Positions 33,290 to 45,697 of a DNA stretch of 64,000 nt are shown here, piece after piece. A model generated the notes under the pieces. The model worked only from the letters and a program-made list of their open reading frames with translations, was not told the DNA's origin and ran no database searches. The DNA is taken from positions 10,105,001-10,169,000 of the forward strand of contig JALIGW010000016.1 of assembly GCA_023053685.1 (NCBI GenBank), written 5' to 3'. Source of the DNA: Diadophis punctatus similis (Eukaryota > Chordata > Lepidosauria > Squamata > Dipsadidae). The position numbers were made by a program, and so were the translations under genes. The first letter of the stretch is position 1. Each line of letters begins with the position of its first letter.

Positions 33290-34070
33290 AAATGAGTAGA
33301 CAAGGAGAACAGTAAAGGACGAACTGTTATTTATTTCCAAATTCAAGTTAGACTAGAAAAGTGCTTACATATATTTTCATATTGTGTTCTATGATTTTAG
33401 TAAAGTCTGTAATCTCAGGTAGATATAACTGGAGCAAAGAAATTTCTATGTCTCCTGAGGATGGCAGATCATCAAAGTAGCAAAAAGAATGTTCAGGGGA
33501 AAAAAGTATTAATAATGCATTACGACATGTTGTATGTTTATCTAGAATTCTCAGTCACTTCATAATTTGATCAGCAACCCTGATCATATCTTCATTGCTC
33601 CTCATTCTTTGATTTCAAAGAACCTTTATACATTATGCCTTAAACAATAATTTTTATTTCTTTAGTCCAGGGACCTTATCTTTTATTCATGCTTTGTATA
33701 CCTTTTAAATAACACAATTTGTTTGCCTAGCCCTGGACAGGTTTTGATAACTTCTACATAAAAGTGTAATTCTTCCGAAAGTGCAAAGCCTTGTTTTTCT
33801 TATTCACAAGGTCAATATTAATAGAAACTTCCTTAAAGTGTCAGCAAAATATCAAGGCATTTGCTAAGAGTGAGAGTTAAACTTGGGGAAATTGGTAAAA
33901 TTTCTGCAAGGTAGGAGAGGAAGAAAAATGGCAATGATAACTCTTCAACAAAGAAAGAGAACTAATGTGGGATGTTACTGCACAGATTACTGTTTAGCAG
34001 GGCTAGTCAACTTTCTATTAACTTTTCTGTCTCTTTTCTGAATGTCCTCAAAGATTGAACTCTGAGAACA
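33290..34070. other. no gene seen
   Basis: AT-rich; nothing recognised. Confidence 0.5.
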
Positions 34071-34074
34071 GATC

Positions 34075-34234
34075 TGTCATATTTGGGTGGGCTTTTTCAA
34101 GTATTATGATTGGTTAAGGCCCTATGGGCCCAGAGTATAAATTACATGGATTTGCCTGCAGTTCCAGTTCTAGTTTTCAGTCAATAAATGTTGTTGTATC
34201 TATTATGGTCTGTTTCCTGCTGAAACCCACTACA
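34075..34234 (+). repeat. possible solo LTR or LTR end
   Basis: TGTCATATTTGGG...GAGTATAAATTACATGG...CAATAAATG...CCCACTACACA: a TATA-like box, a polyadenylation-like AATAAA and a terminal CACA. No duplication or second LTR is clear, so this is only a suggestion. Confidence 0.3.
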
Positions 34235-34239
34235 CAATA

Positions 34240-34408
34240 AAAGGTAACCTCTCTCTCTTCATTAATGGGAATGAACCAGATTAAAAGAATATTAAAAAAA
34301 ACACAGAAAGTTAGAACACTCTGCAATATAGAATGTAGAATATCTTCTATTTTAGTTACTCAAATCGTTTTCATTTTCACTGAACAGGTAATTTCCAAAG
34401 CTTAAAAA

Positions 34409-34467
<59 letters not shown>

Positions 34468-34705
34468 GAGCAACCATGGTTAATTAGCATAAACCTACTT
34501 CTGTATTGTCATTGATTGTTGTTGTTTAAATGTGTCAGTGCTGCAAGACCTAAAAAATCACTGAATATTATGTCAGTCACACACAGATAATATGAATTGT
34601 ATCCTCATTTTTCTCCATATGCTCATGCTTGGGTTGGCATGAACTTGTGTAGTTAGCCACACGTGTGAATCACAGCGTGGCTCCCCTTACAGTATCTAAG
34701 TCACA
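34240..34705. repeat. dispersed duplicate B (pairs with 28493-29125)
   Basis: Same sequence as 28493-29125 apart from point differences. The central microsatellite here is a simple TC array (34411-34465). Confidence 0.8.
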
Positions 34706-35097
34706 AACTAGCATCGGCTTGCTTCAATGTCCTGTTTTTTGTCACTTCCTAGGACTGCAAAGATATAGAAGTTCTCAACCATCCATGTATTTTTGTAAGT
34801 CAAGAACCATTATTGTCATGTTATATCTGAATCATTAAATGACAGGCTGTGTAAGCATGCTATCTCAGAATTATTCAATGGCTGCTAGATAGGATAAAAC
34901 ATGTCCATCTTTGGGGACAGTGTGCCTTGCCTGAATAACCTTGGACTTCTCAAATACAGCTGACTGTTTTGGAAGATAGCATCTTAGACTAGGCATTAGA
35001 GCTTCTAGAAGAGCACTAGTAACATTGTTCAAATGAGGGATTCATTCAGGAGAAGCAATATCATTAACTATTCTGACTTTCTTTTTTTTTCCTGTTG
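34706..35097. other. no gene seen
   Basis: Nothing recognised. Confidence 0.45.
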
Positions 35098-35880
35098 CAG
35101 TTGAAATTTATTTATTTATTTATTTATTATTTGGTTCTTCTATGCCACCCTACTCCTGAGGAACTCAGGGCGGCGTACAACATTGTGCAAGAACACTGAA
35201 CAATAAACAATTAAAACAATTTTAAAAGATTTAAAAGTTTAAAAGAGATATTCACCACCAAACATACCGGGGGAGAGCTCAGATGGAACTAGTCTCAGCC
35301 CCCTGCCTGCATGAAGAGCCATGTCTTGACGGCTTTTCGGAAGGCCAGCAGGGTGGGGATGATTAGGATCTCTGGGGGAAGTTGGTTCCAGAGCACGGGG
35401 CCCCCCACAGAGAAGGCCCTCCCCCTAGGGCCCGCCAGCCGGCATTGTTTGGCTGACGGGACCTGGAGGAGACCCACTCTGTGGGACCTAACCGGTCGAA
35501 GGGAAGTGTGAGGCAGAATGCGGTCCCGAAGGTAACCTGGTCCTAAGCCATGTAGGGCTTTAAAGATGATGATCAACACCTTGAATTGTACCCGGAGACC
35601 TATGGGCAGCCAATGCAGCTGGCGGAGTATAGGTGTAACTTGGGTGTATCTTGACACACCCACCACAGCACGCGCAGCCGCATTTTGCACCAACTGAAGT
35701 CTCCGAATACTCTTCAAGGGTAGCCCCATGTAGAGCGCATTGCAGTAGTCCAATCGAGAGGTGACAAGGGCATGAGTGACCGTGAGCAGAGCCTCCTTCT
35801 CCAAGTATGGCCGCAATTGGTGCACCAGGCGAACCTGTGCAAAAGCCCCCCTAGCCACAGCTGTGAGATGTTGATCTAAT
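35098..35880 (-). mobile_element. L2 LINE 3' part
   Basis: The minus-strand ORF 35858-35295 is the C terminus of L2 ORF2 (LVHQLRPYLEKEALLTVTHA, SRLDYCNALYMGLP, LQLVQNAAARAV, LHWLPIGLRVQFK, GRAFSVGGPVLWNQLPPEI), 187 codons without a stop. The (AAAT)n tail is at 35106-35128. 5' truncated. The intact frame suggests a fairly young copy. Confidence 0.85.
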
Positions 35881-36287
35881 TACATAACTTCAGTTATGAA
35901 GTTGCATAACTTCAAGGTATAATAAAAACAACAACCATTTTTCTATAATGGACAGTAATGCTGTCTTCAAACTAGAAAAATCCATTTGCTGCACCTTAAA
36001 TCAGAGGAAATTCCAATTGTTCTGCAGCTTTGTCATGCCTCATTAATTTGTAATTAAATAAAGCGAGCTATTTATATGCTATTGTTCCTATTAGAGATCA
36101 TGGTACTTAAACACACTCCTGCTATCACATTAACCCTTGATTGGGATGATTTCCTGCTTTCTAACCTGCTATAATCTACTTTATTTACTTCTAGAGAACT
36201 TTATTTACTTCTAGAGAAGTGGTCCAGGGAAACCTATTCATGAATCAATCTGCTTTAATGTCCATTTCTGTGATTTAGATAAGGTAC
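35881..36287. other. no gene seen
   Basis: Nothing recognised. Confidence 0.45.
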
Positions 36288-36295
36288 TAGTCCAG

Positions 36296-36830
36296 CAGTG
36301 GTGGGTTCCTACCAGTGCGGTCCACTCTATAGTACCGGTAGCGGCCCGCTGGTGACGTCACAGTACCGGTGCGGTCGGTTGCTGGTGCCTAAGTGCCGCC
36401 ATTAAAAAAAAGTTAAAAATTTCTGCGCATGCCCAGAAGCCGAGTTTCCGGCACTGCTCATTTGCTGTCTTCCTACTCCACAGTGAGTCTAAACAGGGGA
36501 GGATGGCTGAGGGAGAGTGTGAGATGCTGAAAGAATGGGCGGCAGGAGCTATCTCCATTCCCCTCCCTTCAGCAGTCTGAGAAGCCACGAACGCGCGGTG
36601 ATGATCCTAGGCATTTTCGCACGTTTGAGGCTTCTCGAGCTGCTGAGGGGAGGGGGAATGGGCGGCAGGACCTATCTCAGTTCCCCTCCCTTCAGCAGTC
36701 TGAGAAGCCACGCCCACCCGGTCACATGGCTGGCAAGCCATGCCCACCCAGTCACATGGCTGGCAAGCCACACCCACAAAATAAGCCACACCCACAGAGT
36801 GGTAGTAAAAAAATTAGGGACCCGCCCCTG
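36296..36830. mobile_element. hAT-like MITE, GGTGGGTT group, 535 bp
   Basis: Left end CAGTGGTGGGTTCCTACC, right end GGGACCCGCCCCTG. Perfect duplication TAGTCCAG (36288-36295, 36831-36838). The interior has CAAGCCACGCCCACCCGGTC repeats and shares most of its length with 46303-46851 in inverted orientation. Confidence 0.85.
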
Positions 36831-36838
36831 TAGTCCAG

Positions 36839-37210
36839 GGGGGAAACCTCTGCTCAGGAATAACAAGCAATGGTGCATTAAGTATAGAAATGCAAGTTTG
36901 TAAAGTTGGAAATCATAAAAGCCATGAAATAAGAGCATTGCCTTGTTAAGAAAAGCTTTGTAGCATTAATAGTATAATGGATAGACCACATAAAATAGTG
37001 GTCTGGTTCTGTTCCATTCAGCATCAAACATTTCAGATGTCAATCAAACCACATTATAAGGCTCCGCAGTCAGAGGAGTTCAGAAGCAGAGCAGACCACG
37101 GGAGGGTGGGTCATGACTACGTGGTTCAAAAGATCCAGAAAACTGAAAATCTAGGACTTTAATCAGCAGCAGCATCTGCAAAGGATGGCGATGGTAAAAA
37201 TAAAATGAGC
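36839..37210. other. no gene seen
   Basis: Nothing recognised. Confidence 0.45.
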
Positions 37211-37217
37211 CAGAAAT

Positions 37218-37363
37218 CAGGGGTGGCCAAACTATGGTTCTTTGAGGACCTGTGGACTTCAACTCCCAGAATTCCTGAGCTAGCCATGCATGCATGGCTG
37301 GCTCAGGAATTCTGGGAGTTGAAGTCCACAGGTCCTCAAAGAACCATAGCTTGGCCACCCCTG
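37218..37363. mobile_element. palindromic hAT-like MITE
   Basis: Ends CAGGGGTGGCCAAACTATGG / CCATAGCTTGGCCACCCCTG. The core is nearly identical to 14547-14692. No clean target duplication. An extra inverted repeat (37366-37385 with 37413-37435) follows on the right. Confidence 0.75.
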
Positions 37364-37439
37364 ATTGTAATCAAAGCCCTTTCCTATTTTAAAGCATACA
37401 CAACTCATGAAGAAAGGGAAGGAGCTTTGATTACAGGGT

Positions 37440-37821
37440 TTGGCCACCATTTTAATTTTTTTTAAATCTTCCCTACAGATGGCCATGGCAGCAGCAAGAA
37501 ATCTTCCAAATGCATTTTTCCAGCAGTAAAAACTTCAGAGTCTTTCATATCGGGGATTAGCCCTATCTGAGGAACCACTCAGGGAAAGAAGTTCACTCCA
37601 CAGTAGATGTCTTTACTTCTGAGAAATCCTTACCATAATGAGATTTCTTTTACTGCTCAGTTTCCTGATTTTAGGTTTGGCAGCAAGGGTTGTGTTGTTG
37701 CAGCCCCAAAGAAATTCTGATTAACTGGTTGGGCTTGGCTAGCACGATTTCCTGGGATTGACAAAGTTAACCATAGCCCTGCCTTCCTAGAGAGGCCAGA
37801 ATTAATGAAAGTTTGAAGGAC
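37440..37821. other. no gene seen
   Basis: Nothing recognised. Confidence 0.45.
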
Positions 37822-38562
37822 TCTTTATTTATTTTATTTTATTTATTTATTTGTCAAACATGTATAGGATAGTAGCAGTTTGTATAAACATAAGTAAAGA
37901 GTAACGATAAAAGAGGACAATAGGACGGTAGGACAGGGACGGTAGGCACAGTGGTGCGCTTATGCACACCCCTTACAGACCTCTTAGAAACGGGGAGAGG
38001 TCGACTGTAGACAGTCTAAGGTTAAAGTTTTTGGGGTTTGGGGAAGAAACCACAGAGTCAGGTAGTGCATTCCAGGCATTGATCACTCTGTTGCTGAAGT
38101 CGTATTTTCTGCAGTCGAGTTTGGAGCGGTTTACATTTAATTTGAATCTATTACGTGCTTGTGTATTGCTGAGGTTGAAGCTGAAGTAGTCATTAACAGG
38201 AAGGACATTTTGGTATATGATTTTATGAACTACATTTAGATCAGATCGGAGGCGACGTAGTTGTAAATTGTCTAATCTCAGTATTTCAAGTCTGGTGGAA
38301 TAAGGTATTTTGTTGCGAGCGGAGGAGTGAAGGACTCTTCTTGTGAAATATTTCTGGACTCTCTCGATTGTATTTATGTCTGATATGCAGTGCGGGTTCC
38401 AGACAGGTGAGCTGTATTCCAGAATTGGTCTAACAAATGTTTTGTATGCTCTGGTTAGCAATGTAATGTTGCCAGAGAAGAAGCTACGCAAGATTAGATT
38501 AACAACTCTTAGTGCCTTTTTGGCAATGTTGTTACAGCCAATGTTCTGCTTCTCAAATTGAA
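37822..38562 (-). mobile_element. CR1/Jockey-like LINE family B, 3' part
   Basis: The minus-strand ORF 38491-37973 is an ORF2 C terminus (TRAYKTFVRPILEYSSPVW, TIERVQKYFTRRVLH, RNKIPYSTRLEILRLDNLQL, VINAWNALPDSVV), 172 codons without a stop. The UTR contains GGACAGGGACGGTAGGCAC, then the TTTA-rich tail. It differs clearly from the CR1 copies in this window. Three other 3' fragments of the same family are at 12430, 39655 and 43005. Confidence 0.82.
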
Positions 38563-38664
38563 TTCATGCAGTAGACACATAATTAGTTGTACCCCTTCCT
38601 TGTCTTTTCCCCGTACTTGGAATCCTGTAAATTAAACTCTAGGCCATTGCTGTAAGCTGTAAAT

Positions 38665-38799
38665 CAGGGGTCTTCAAACTTGGCAACTTTAAGACTTGTG
38701 GACTTCAACTCCCAGAATTCTCCAGCTAGCTATGCTGGCTGGAGAATTCTGGGAGTTGAAGCCCACAAGTCTTAAAGTTGCCAAGTTTGAAGACCTCTA
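38665..38799. mobile_element. palindromic hAT-like MITE
   Basis: Ends CAGGGGTCTTCAAACTTGG / CCAAGTTTGAAGACCTCTA. Arms of about 65 bp. Imperfect duplication CTGTAAAT / TTGTAAGT. Confidence 0.7.
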
Positions 38800-38807
38800 T
38801 TGTAAGT

Positions 38808-39483
38808 CTTGTGGCAGAAGATTACATAGTGTGTAACCTTGACCTGTATGATGTGTAATCTTGGGCTTGGTCTGCCCTGATTTTGGCAGAAGTTTAGAAG
38901 CAGCAGCCTGAAATATAGGATTCCTTAATTCTGTATTTATTATAATTTCTTATCACATTCTGTAAGGGCTGCTGGATAAGGGGGACCTTTTATCCTGACC
39001 CTGTGAGAATGCTTCTATATTGAATAGGAAATTGCCTGTTTGCAGATACACTAGGTAGTCTGACCTTCACAGAGACACCCCCAACCTCATTATGTGATAT
39101 TGTTGAATTGCTGCAGCTGGTATGGACTTCATTGGGATTTGTGGGTGTTCAGCACTTTTGAAACGTACGGCTGTAATTAATCTCCTGATGCCTCAGTTTC
39201 TTCAGTTGTGGATATAAGCAAGGTGAGCATTCAAATACAGCTGCAAAGGGCATTGTGCTTCTTCATACAAATACCAGATGTGTGCAAATAGAAAGGAAAG
39301 CATATTGTAAATAGAAGGAAATGACTTTTTTTTTCACGGTGCTAAATTCTATTTGCAAATCAAACACAACAAAAGATATTTTGTTGATGCATTTAACCAC
39401 CAAATATGATTTATGTTGTTTGGTCATGATGTCTATACAATTGGTATACCAGAATAAATTACTTGAATGGATAATACATGGTT
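38808..39483. other. no gene seen
   Basis: Nothing recognised. Confidence 0.45.
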
Positions 39484-39600
39484 GAGAGTGTAGTGGTTAA
39501 AGTACTAGACTAGAAATTGGGAGACTAGAAATTCTAGTTCTGCCTGAAGCACAAATCTATCTGGGTGATCTTGGGCCAGTCACTTTCTCTCAACTTTGCA
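39484..39600 (+). mobile_element. tRNA-derived SINE, second family, partial
   Basis: GTAGTGGTTAAAGTACTAGAC head and GATCTTGGGCCAGTCAC body, as at 32652 and 42030; the 3' end is lost. Confidence 0.55.
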
Positions 39601-39654
39601 AGGTAGTCAAGACATGAAATGTATCCTGAAGCTCGAATTTTACTATAATGTTCC

Positions 39655-39845
39655 ATTTGTATTTGTATTTCTTTATTTGTCAAGCATATATGATTATAAG
39701 CAAAGTATAAACAGTAAAACCTGATTGAATATATATGTAATAGTACAAGCAAGAATAAGAGTAAAAGAGGTATGAATGTATGGGTACATTAGGACAGGAA
39801 CGGTAGGCACGATTGTGCTCTTATGCACACCCCATTGCTCCTAGA
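39655..39845 (-). mobile_element. LINE family B, 3' end fragment
   Basis: TTTATTTGTCAAGCATATA..., GGACAGGAACGGTAGGCAC, CTTATGCACACCCC: the same 3' UTR as 37822-37975. Confidence 0.75.
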
Positions 39846-39983
39846 AGCACGAAGCTGAAGACACCAGCCTGATGATGATGAATGAGACTTCGTTGAAATG
39901 TCGCCAAGACACTTCCAATTTCATGCGGGAGAAAACCCAAATAACCAAAGACCTCTATACAAACACCTGCGAAAACCTCAGAA

Positions 39984-40352
<369 letters not shown>

Positions 40353-40504
40353 CATGAGCGTGAGCATGAGCAGGGAGGCAGTGTGGGGTTTGTGTGCATG
40401 CGCGGGGGGAGGGCATTGCATTATGGGTGTGGGCAGGCATGCACACACTATTGCGCGTGCGCGCCCTTTTGGCACCTGAGCCAAAAAAGGTTCGCTATCA
40501 CTGA
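40353..40504. mobile_element. hAT-like element (GGCGAACC group), right end only
   Basis: Ends AAAAAAGGTTCGCTATCACTG, with the GC-rich GCGCGTGCGCGCCC interior seen in 41178-41558. The left end is missing. Confidence 0.6.
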
Positions 40505-40985
40505 ACTAGAATATAACATTGCTCACCATACTCCAATAATCAGAATCCGTTCTAGTCATTTTTTTTCCAGTTTCAAGCAAATAGTTCCAAAGTGGTTTAC
40601 CTGGGAGTCATTGCTGATTCCTGAAAGTTCATTTCAAAATTGAGAGAGGCAGCAATTTCAAAAAAATAACTTTATTTTCAGTTCACATGTGTGGGAATGA
40701 TAGAAAACCTGTTTGAGCACTTGAGACTTGATTTCTTATACAGATTTCTGCTGTGTGATACCATGGTACATGATTGATTTTGGCTCATTAGATCATGTCT
40801 AATTATCATATATATTGGAATGGCTTGTGAATATTAATAGGTTTAATTATTTTAAAATTATTTTAAAAAGTATGAATATCAATATTGCTTAAAATAAAAT
40901 CTGATTGATCTTTATATACTCGCATTGGATCAGTGCTAGAAAGAAAATTGCCACCAAAATAGCAAACCATTAAGGTTATAATATA
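40505..40985. other. no gene seen
   Basis: Nothing recognised. Confidence 0.45.
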
Positions 40986-40993
40986 ACTTACAA

Positions 40994-41117
40994 CACAAGT
41001 GTCAAACTTGATCACGTCACGTGACGTCATGTGATGTTTTTTGCCTTTGCGGAGCTGGGCTGAGCGTGGCCTGTGCATGATGCATCCAGCCCACGGGTCG
41101 CCAGTTTGACACCCCTG
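40994..41117. mobile_element. hAT-like MITE, GTCAAAC group
   Basis: CACAAGTGTCAAACTTGA / CGCCAGTTTGACACCCCTG with perfect duplication ACTTACAA (40986-40993, 41118-41125). Confidence 0.85.
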
Positions 41118-41133
41118 ACTTACAAGAACAGCT

Positions 41134-41985
41134 AATAGAATAATAGAGTTGGAAGGGACCTTGGAGATCTTCTAGTCCCGTGATGGCGAACCTATGGCAC
41201 GGGTGCCACAAGTGGCACTTGGAGCCATATCAGTGGGCACACGAGCTCAGGTCCGGCGTGCATGTGTGCACCAGCCGGCTGATTTTCAGGCCTTCTGGGC
41301 CCACTGGGAGTCGGGAAACAGGCTGTTTCCAGCCTCCAGAGGGGGTGGGGAAGGCCGTTTTCTCCCTCCCCAGGCTCCTAGAAAGGCTCTGGAGCCTGGG
41401 GAGAGTGAAAAATGGGCGTGCCATTGCATGCTGGGAGCAGGGGGGTCATGTGTGCATGTGCGGGGGTGCATGGAATTATGAGTGTGAGCATGCACACACG
41501 TGATCCCCCGCATTCCCCCCCTTTTGGCACGCGAATCAAAAAAGGTTCGCCATCACTGTTCTAGTCCAACCCTCTGCTCAAGCAAGGGACCCTATACCAT
41601 TCCAGACAAGTGGCTATCGAGTTTCTTCTTAAAATCCTCCCGTGATGGAGCACCCACAACTTCTGAAGGCAAGGCATTTCACTGGCTAATTCTCAAGTAA
41701 GGAGAAAACTAATTTCTCCTTAGTTCTAGGTTGCTTCTCTCCTTAATTAGTCTCCATCCTTGTTTCCTGTATTGCCTTCTGGAGCTTTGGAGAAGAGCTT
41801 GACTCCTTCTTCTTTGTGGCAGTCTCTCAGATATTGGAACACTGCTATTACGTCATCCCTAGTCCTTCTTTTCACTAGACTAGCCATACCCAATTCCTGC
41901 AACTGTTCTTCATACGGTTTAGCCTCCCGTCCTAATCATATTTGTTGCTCTTTTCTGCACTCTTTCCAGAAGCTCTTTGAATGGA
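41134..41985 (-). mobile_element. CR1 LINE 3' part, split by a hAT-like element
   Basis: The 3' end GAGTTGGAAGGGACCTTGG (plus strand) at 41138 and decayed ORF2 C terminus to about 41985. It is interrupted at 41178-41558. Several frameshifts. Confidence 0.8.
41178..41558. mobile_element. hAT-like MITE, GGCGAACC group
   Basis: Ends CCGTGATGGCGAACCTATGG / AAAGGTTCGCCATCACTG; perfect duplication TTCTAGTC (41170-41177, 41559-41566). Resembles the OC1-type hAT family as I recall it. Confidence 0.87.
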
Positions 41986-42029
41986 AGAGGACACAACTGG
42001 AACCACTACCATGAATACAAAAACCAATT

Positions 42030-42168
42030 TGGTGTAGTGGTTAAGGCACCAGGCTAGACAATGGGGGACTGTGAGTCAGCCTTAGGCATGAAGCCAGTAG
42101 GATAGCCTTGGGCCAGTCATTCTTTCAGCCCAAGAAAGAAGCCAATGACAAGTGTTGAATTTTCATGC
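42030..42168 (+). mobile_element. tRNA-derived SINE, second family, partial
   Basis: TGGTGTAGTGGTTAAGGCAC head, GGCATGAAGCCAGTAGGAT and CCTTGGGCCAGTCATTC. Confidence 0.55.
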
Positions 42169-42177
42169 AAAGACTTA

Positions 42178-42570
42178 CAGGTAGTCCTCAACTTACAACA
42201 GTTCTTTTAGTGACCATGCAAAGTTACAATGGCACTGAAAAATGTGACTTATGAGCATTTTTCACAGTTACAATTTCAGCAGTCTCCCCATGATCACATG
42301 ATCAAAATTCAAATGCTTGGCAACTGGTCCGTATTTATGACCATTGCTGTTTCCCAAGGTCATGCGATCACCTTTTACAACCTTCTGACAAGCAAAGTCA
42401 ATGGGGAAGCCAGATTCACTTAACAACTGGGTTGCTTAACATATCAACTGCAGCAATTCACAACAACTGTGGCAAGAAAAGGTCATAAAATGGGGCAAAA
42501 CTCACTTAACAATTGTCTCACTTAACAACAGAAATTTTGGGCTCAATTATGGTCATAAGTATTGCATTAT
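42178..42570. mobile_element. DNA element with ACAGGTAGTCCTC end
   Basis: Starts ACAGGTAGTCCTCAACTTAC and ends CTCAATTATGGTCATAAGT, with characteristic CACTTAACAATTG tracts. A related left end is at 61562. I recall this as a common squamate non-autonomous DNA element; its superfamily is not certain. Confidence 0.6.
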
Positions 42571-42574
42571 TCTT

Positions 42575-43004
42575 ATTCTTTTCCTATCCTGCTGTGTCTA
42601 CTCATTACTGCAAAATGTCACAGGAAATAAATATTAACAAGCAGGCAGGGCAATATTCGTAATAGTCTAACACCAGAGTACTATATCCAATTCTGCTTTA
42701 AGAAGGATTTGAAGAATGGAGCAAATTTTGAAAAATGACAAAGGGGACTAAAAGAGACATGGACAGAATCTGGAATGTTCTCAGAAGGGAAATCTGAGAA
42801 GAATCAGGAAAGATAGAACCCCATAGAAGATGGGTTTTGACTTGTATTTTTTCCAGAATCCAAGACATAGAATTTAATTTAAAATGTAGGAAGGCAGAAT
42901 CTCATTGAATGTTAGGAAAAGAAGATAACAAAACAATGAGAACAGTTTGACCATAGTATCTATTATCCAGAATGATCATGGACTGTCCTTCACTCAATTG
43001 ATCT
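42575..43004. other. no gene seen
   Basis: Nothing recognised. Confidence 0.45.
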
Positions 43005-43440
43005 GATCTAAATGTAGTTCATAAAATCATCTGCCACAATGTCCTACCTGTCAATGAATACTTCAGCTTCAACCGCAACAACACATGCGCACACAATAGA
43101 TTCAAACTCAATGTAAACCGCTCGAAACTCGACTGCAGAAAATACGACTTCAGCAGCAGAGTAATCAATGCCTGGAATGCACTACCTGACTCTGTGGTTT
43201 CTTCCCCATACCCTAAAAACTTTAACCTTAGACTGTCTACAGTCGACCTCACCCCATTCCTAAGAGGTCTGTAAGGGGCGTGCATAAGCGCACCATCGTG
43301 CCTACCGTCCCTGTCCTACTGTCCTATTGTCCAAATTTACCTGTACCTACTTTGCTTTTGTTTAGGTTTATACCATACCTGTTATCTTGTACACGTTTTG
43401 ACAAATAAAATAAATAAATAAACAAATAAACAAACAAATA
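43005..43440 (+). mobile_element. LINE family B, 3' part
   Basis: Sense-strand copy of the ORF2 end (read in reverse at 38220-37973) and UTR with GTGCCTACCGTCCCTGTCC, then an AAAT/AAAC-rich tail. Stops interrupt the frame. Confidence 0.78.
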
Positions 43441-44200
43441 TAAATAAATAAAAAACATAAAAATAAATTGCTTAAGTGGACACTGGATAACCAACTTCTG
43501 TATTCCTGCACTGAGCAAATGATTGGACTTGATAGTCTCCATGGTCGTTGCAATGCCAGGAATCCTTGATTCCATAATTTTTTATTTTATCTATGGTCCA
43601 TAGATGAAACTGTGTATATATACGAGTGGAATGGAGAATACAGAGGGGACAATTTTCTCAGAGGTCTTACTTAAGTATTACAGGAAATTGTCCACTTTTG
43701 TTTCTAATGCAGTAATGAGAATAACAATAGGTATTACCATGAAGGTTCTTATTGAGGTCCATGTAGACAAGGCTTATTTTGTTGTTCCATAGGTGAATGA
43801 TCATAATGAAGCAAATTGTAAGATTGGGATGACATTTGTGAGTTACATGAGATAGAAAAATGAGAATGGTAGATAGATCCTGCCAATATTTGAGCACGCA
43901 TTCTAAGCTAACAAGTATCAGTAAGATCTGAAGCATATCCCAGAAAGCCTTCTATTAATTTTTAGTGCCATGGCAACAGGTGTAGTACACCGTAGTAATA
44001 TATTTATCTCTTATGGACGTGTGCTCCTTAAGTAACCTCATCAAATCCCGTTATAATAAACTCTCCTTAGAGAACACACTGGGAACACACGAGTCTGAGG
44101 AATTGAATCAAATCAATATTTATTATTGCAATCAAAAATCAGCAATACCAAACAAAAATAATATAATTAATAAAGCGGATCCGGCCTGGAAATGTATTGG
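43441..44200. other. no gene seen
   Basis: Nothing recognised. Confidence 0.45.
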
Positions 44201-44208
44201 TTTTGTAC

Positions 44209-44441
44209 CAGTGCTGAAATCCTATCGGTATGCCCAGGTTCTGGCGTACTGGTAGCGGCGGCCGCCGGTGGTTCGGAGAACCGGTAGCGGCACCAGCGCG
44301 AGGCTCCTCCCACCCGCCTGGATGTCACCATTTTCTTGTTTTTAACCCTCTGCGCATGCGCAAAGCCTTCTGCGCATGCGCAGAGGGTGAAAAAGTGCAC
44401 GCTTCCGAACCTGTAGGGAGGGTAAGTAGATTTCACCGCTG
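44209..44441. mobile_element. hAT-like MITE with internal palindrome
   Basis: Ends CAGTGCTGAAATCC / GTAGATTTCACCGCTG; perfect duplication TTTTGTAC (44201-44208, 44442-44449). An internal palindrome CCTCTGCGCATGCGCA... is at 44347-44389. Confidence 0.85.
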
Positions 44442-44449
44442 TTTTGTAC

Positions 44450-44870
44450 TAATTGTTGCCATATTTTCACTGCAGCCACAAGAAATTTGGTCCCTGTGTC
44501 ATTGATAGCAGACTCAGTTGGGGTCCGAGAAAAGATGCTTGGTATCATTATATGTTTCTGTTCTTCCTGGGAGCCAATTCAACAAGGGTAATATAGGATC
44601 CTTCTTCATTGCTTATAGAAATTGCAGTGAAAAAACATATGTGGGATAATTTCTATTTTCTATATTCACATCTGTGCAGATGTGTCCTGTATATTAGAAT
44701 TTTGGTGACTTTTTCTGCTTTTATTGCTGAGAACAGCATGTTGGGCCAAGCCAGAAGAAGTCCCTGCCAAACCTGCAGAAGGTTAATTGTACATAAATAT
44801 CTTGCAAATCTCCAAATATCTTTAGCTATCACGTTTCTGCTGTTCTGAGGAAAGGATGGATGATAGGACT
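44450..44870. other. no gene seen
   Basis: Nothing recognised. Confidence 0.45.
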
Positions 44871-44875
44871 TAGAA

Positions 44876-45096
44876 TAGCACTTAGACTTATATACCACTC
44901 CAAAGTGCTTTACAGCATTTTCTGCGCAGTTTACAAATGTCAGCCTATTTCCCCCAGCAATCTGGGTCCTCATTTTATCAACCTCAGAAGGATGGAAGGC
45001 TGAGTCAACCTTGTGCCCCATTAGGATCGAACTCCAGGCTGTGGGAAGAGTTAGCCTGCATTACTGCATTCTCACCACTGAGCCACCAGGGCTCAT
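44876..45096 (-). mobile_element. tRNA-derived SINE
   Basis: Reverse-complement copy of the 59323 family: CACTTAGACTTATATACC tail, GGAAGGCTGAGTCAACCTTG core and GAGCCACCAGGGCTC head end. Confidence 0.8.
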
Positions 45097-45244
45097 TCAA
45101 CCTTTAGCAACTAACTTTGCTAATCAAAGTTCAAAAGGGAGAATAATAGCAAGTCTAGGAAACCTTAGTCTCTAGTTCACTGCTGATAACTATGGTGATG
45201 GGTAGTTGTCTGTCAGAATTCCCAGTACCAGGCTAATGGGAAGG

Positions 45245-45362
45245 GTCTGAGAAATAGTGTAGCAGCAGTCAAAAAAGCCAACACAATACTAGGTTGCATT
45301 AATAGAGGGATTGAATCAAGATTACATGAAGTATTAGTACCACTTTATAAAACCTTAATAAG
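45245..45362 (+). mobile_element. CR1 LINE ORF2 fragment
   Basis: AAAAAAGCCAACACAATACT...ATTAGTACCACTTTATAAAA corresponds to the ORF2 segment just upstream of that kept at 31482. Confidence 0.65.
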
Positions 45363-45689
45363 TTTGATAAACCAAACAACAACACACACTTCTGAAGAGC
45401 CAATATGTAGCTTTGTGTCAGCCCTACAGCTCAGATTAGGAAACCAATGCAATACAGAATCTTGCAAGTTTATATGTGCTTCCCTCATCCTCCTTTTATG
45501 TTTGTGTGAAGAAGTGAGGGGTTTGTCTAAGACCTTTTCTCAATTTTCTTTCCTGGCCTAAGCATAAGCCGCATTGTTTTGGCAATGGTTCGTCCCCTGT
45601 ATCCTCTATATAATGCAGCTAGAATAAGCATTTTTAATACAATGTTAATGTTTATAGATGCAGAGATAATCCAAAAAGGGACATGAATG
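45363..45689. other. no gene seen
   Basis: Nothing recognised. Confidence 0.4.
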
Positions 45690-45697
45690 TTCTAGTA

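Noticed and set aside
39848..39960. Possible hammerhead ribozyme (CTGATGA...GAAA) of a Penelope-like element
   Set aside because: A TGTC/GACA helix can follow GAAA, but I could not form the other two helices with the conserved core in the right order.
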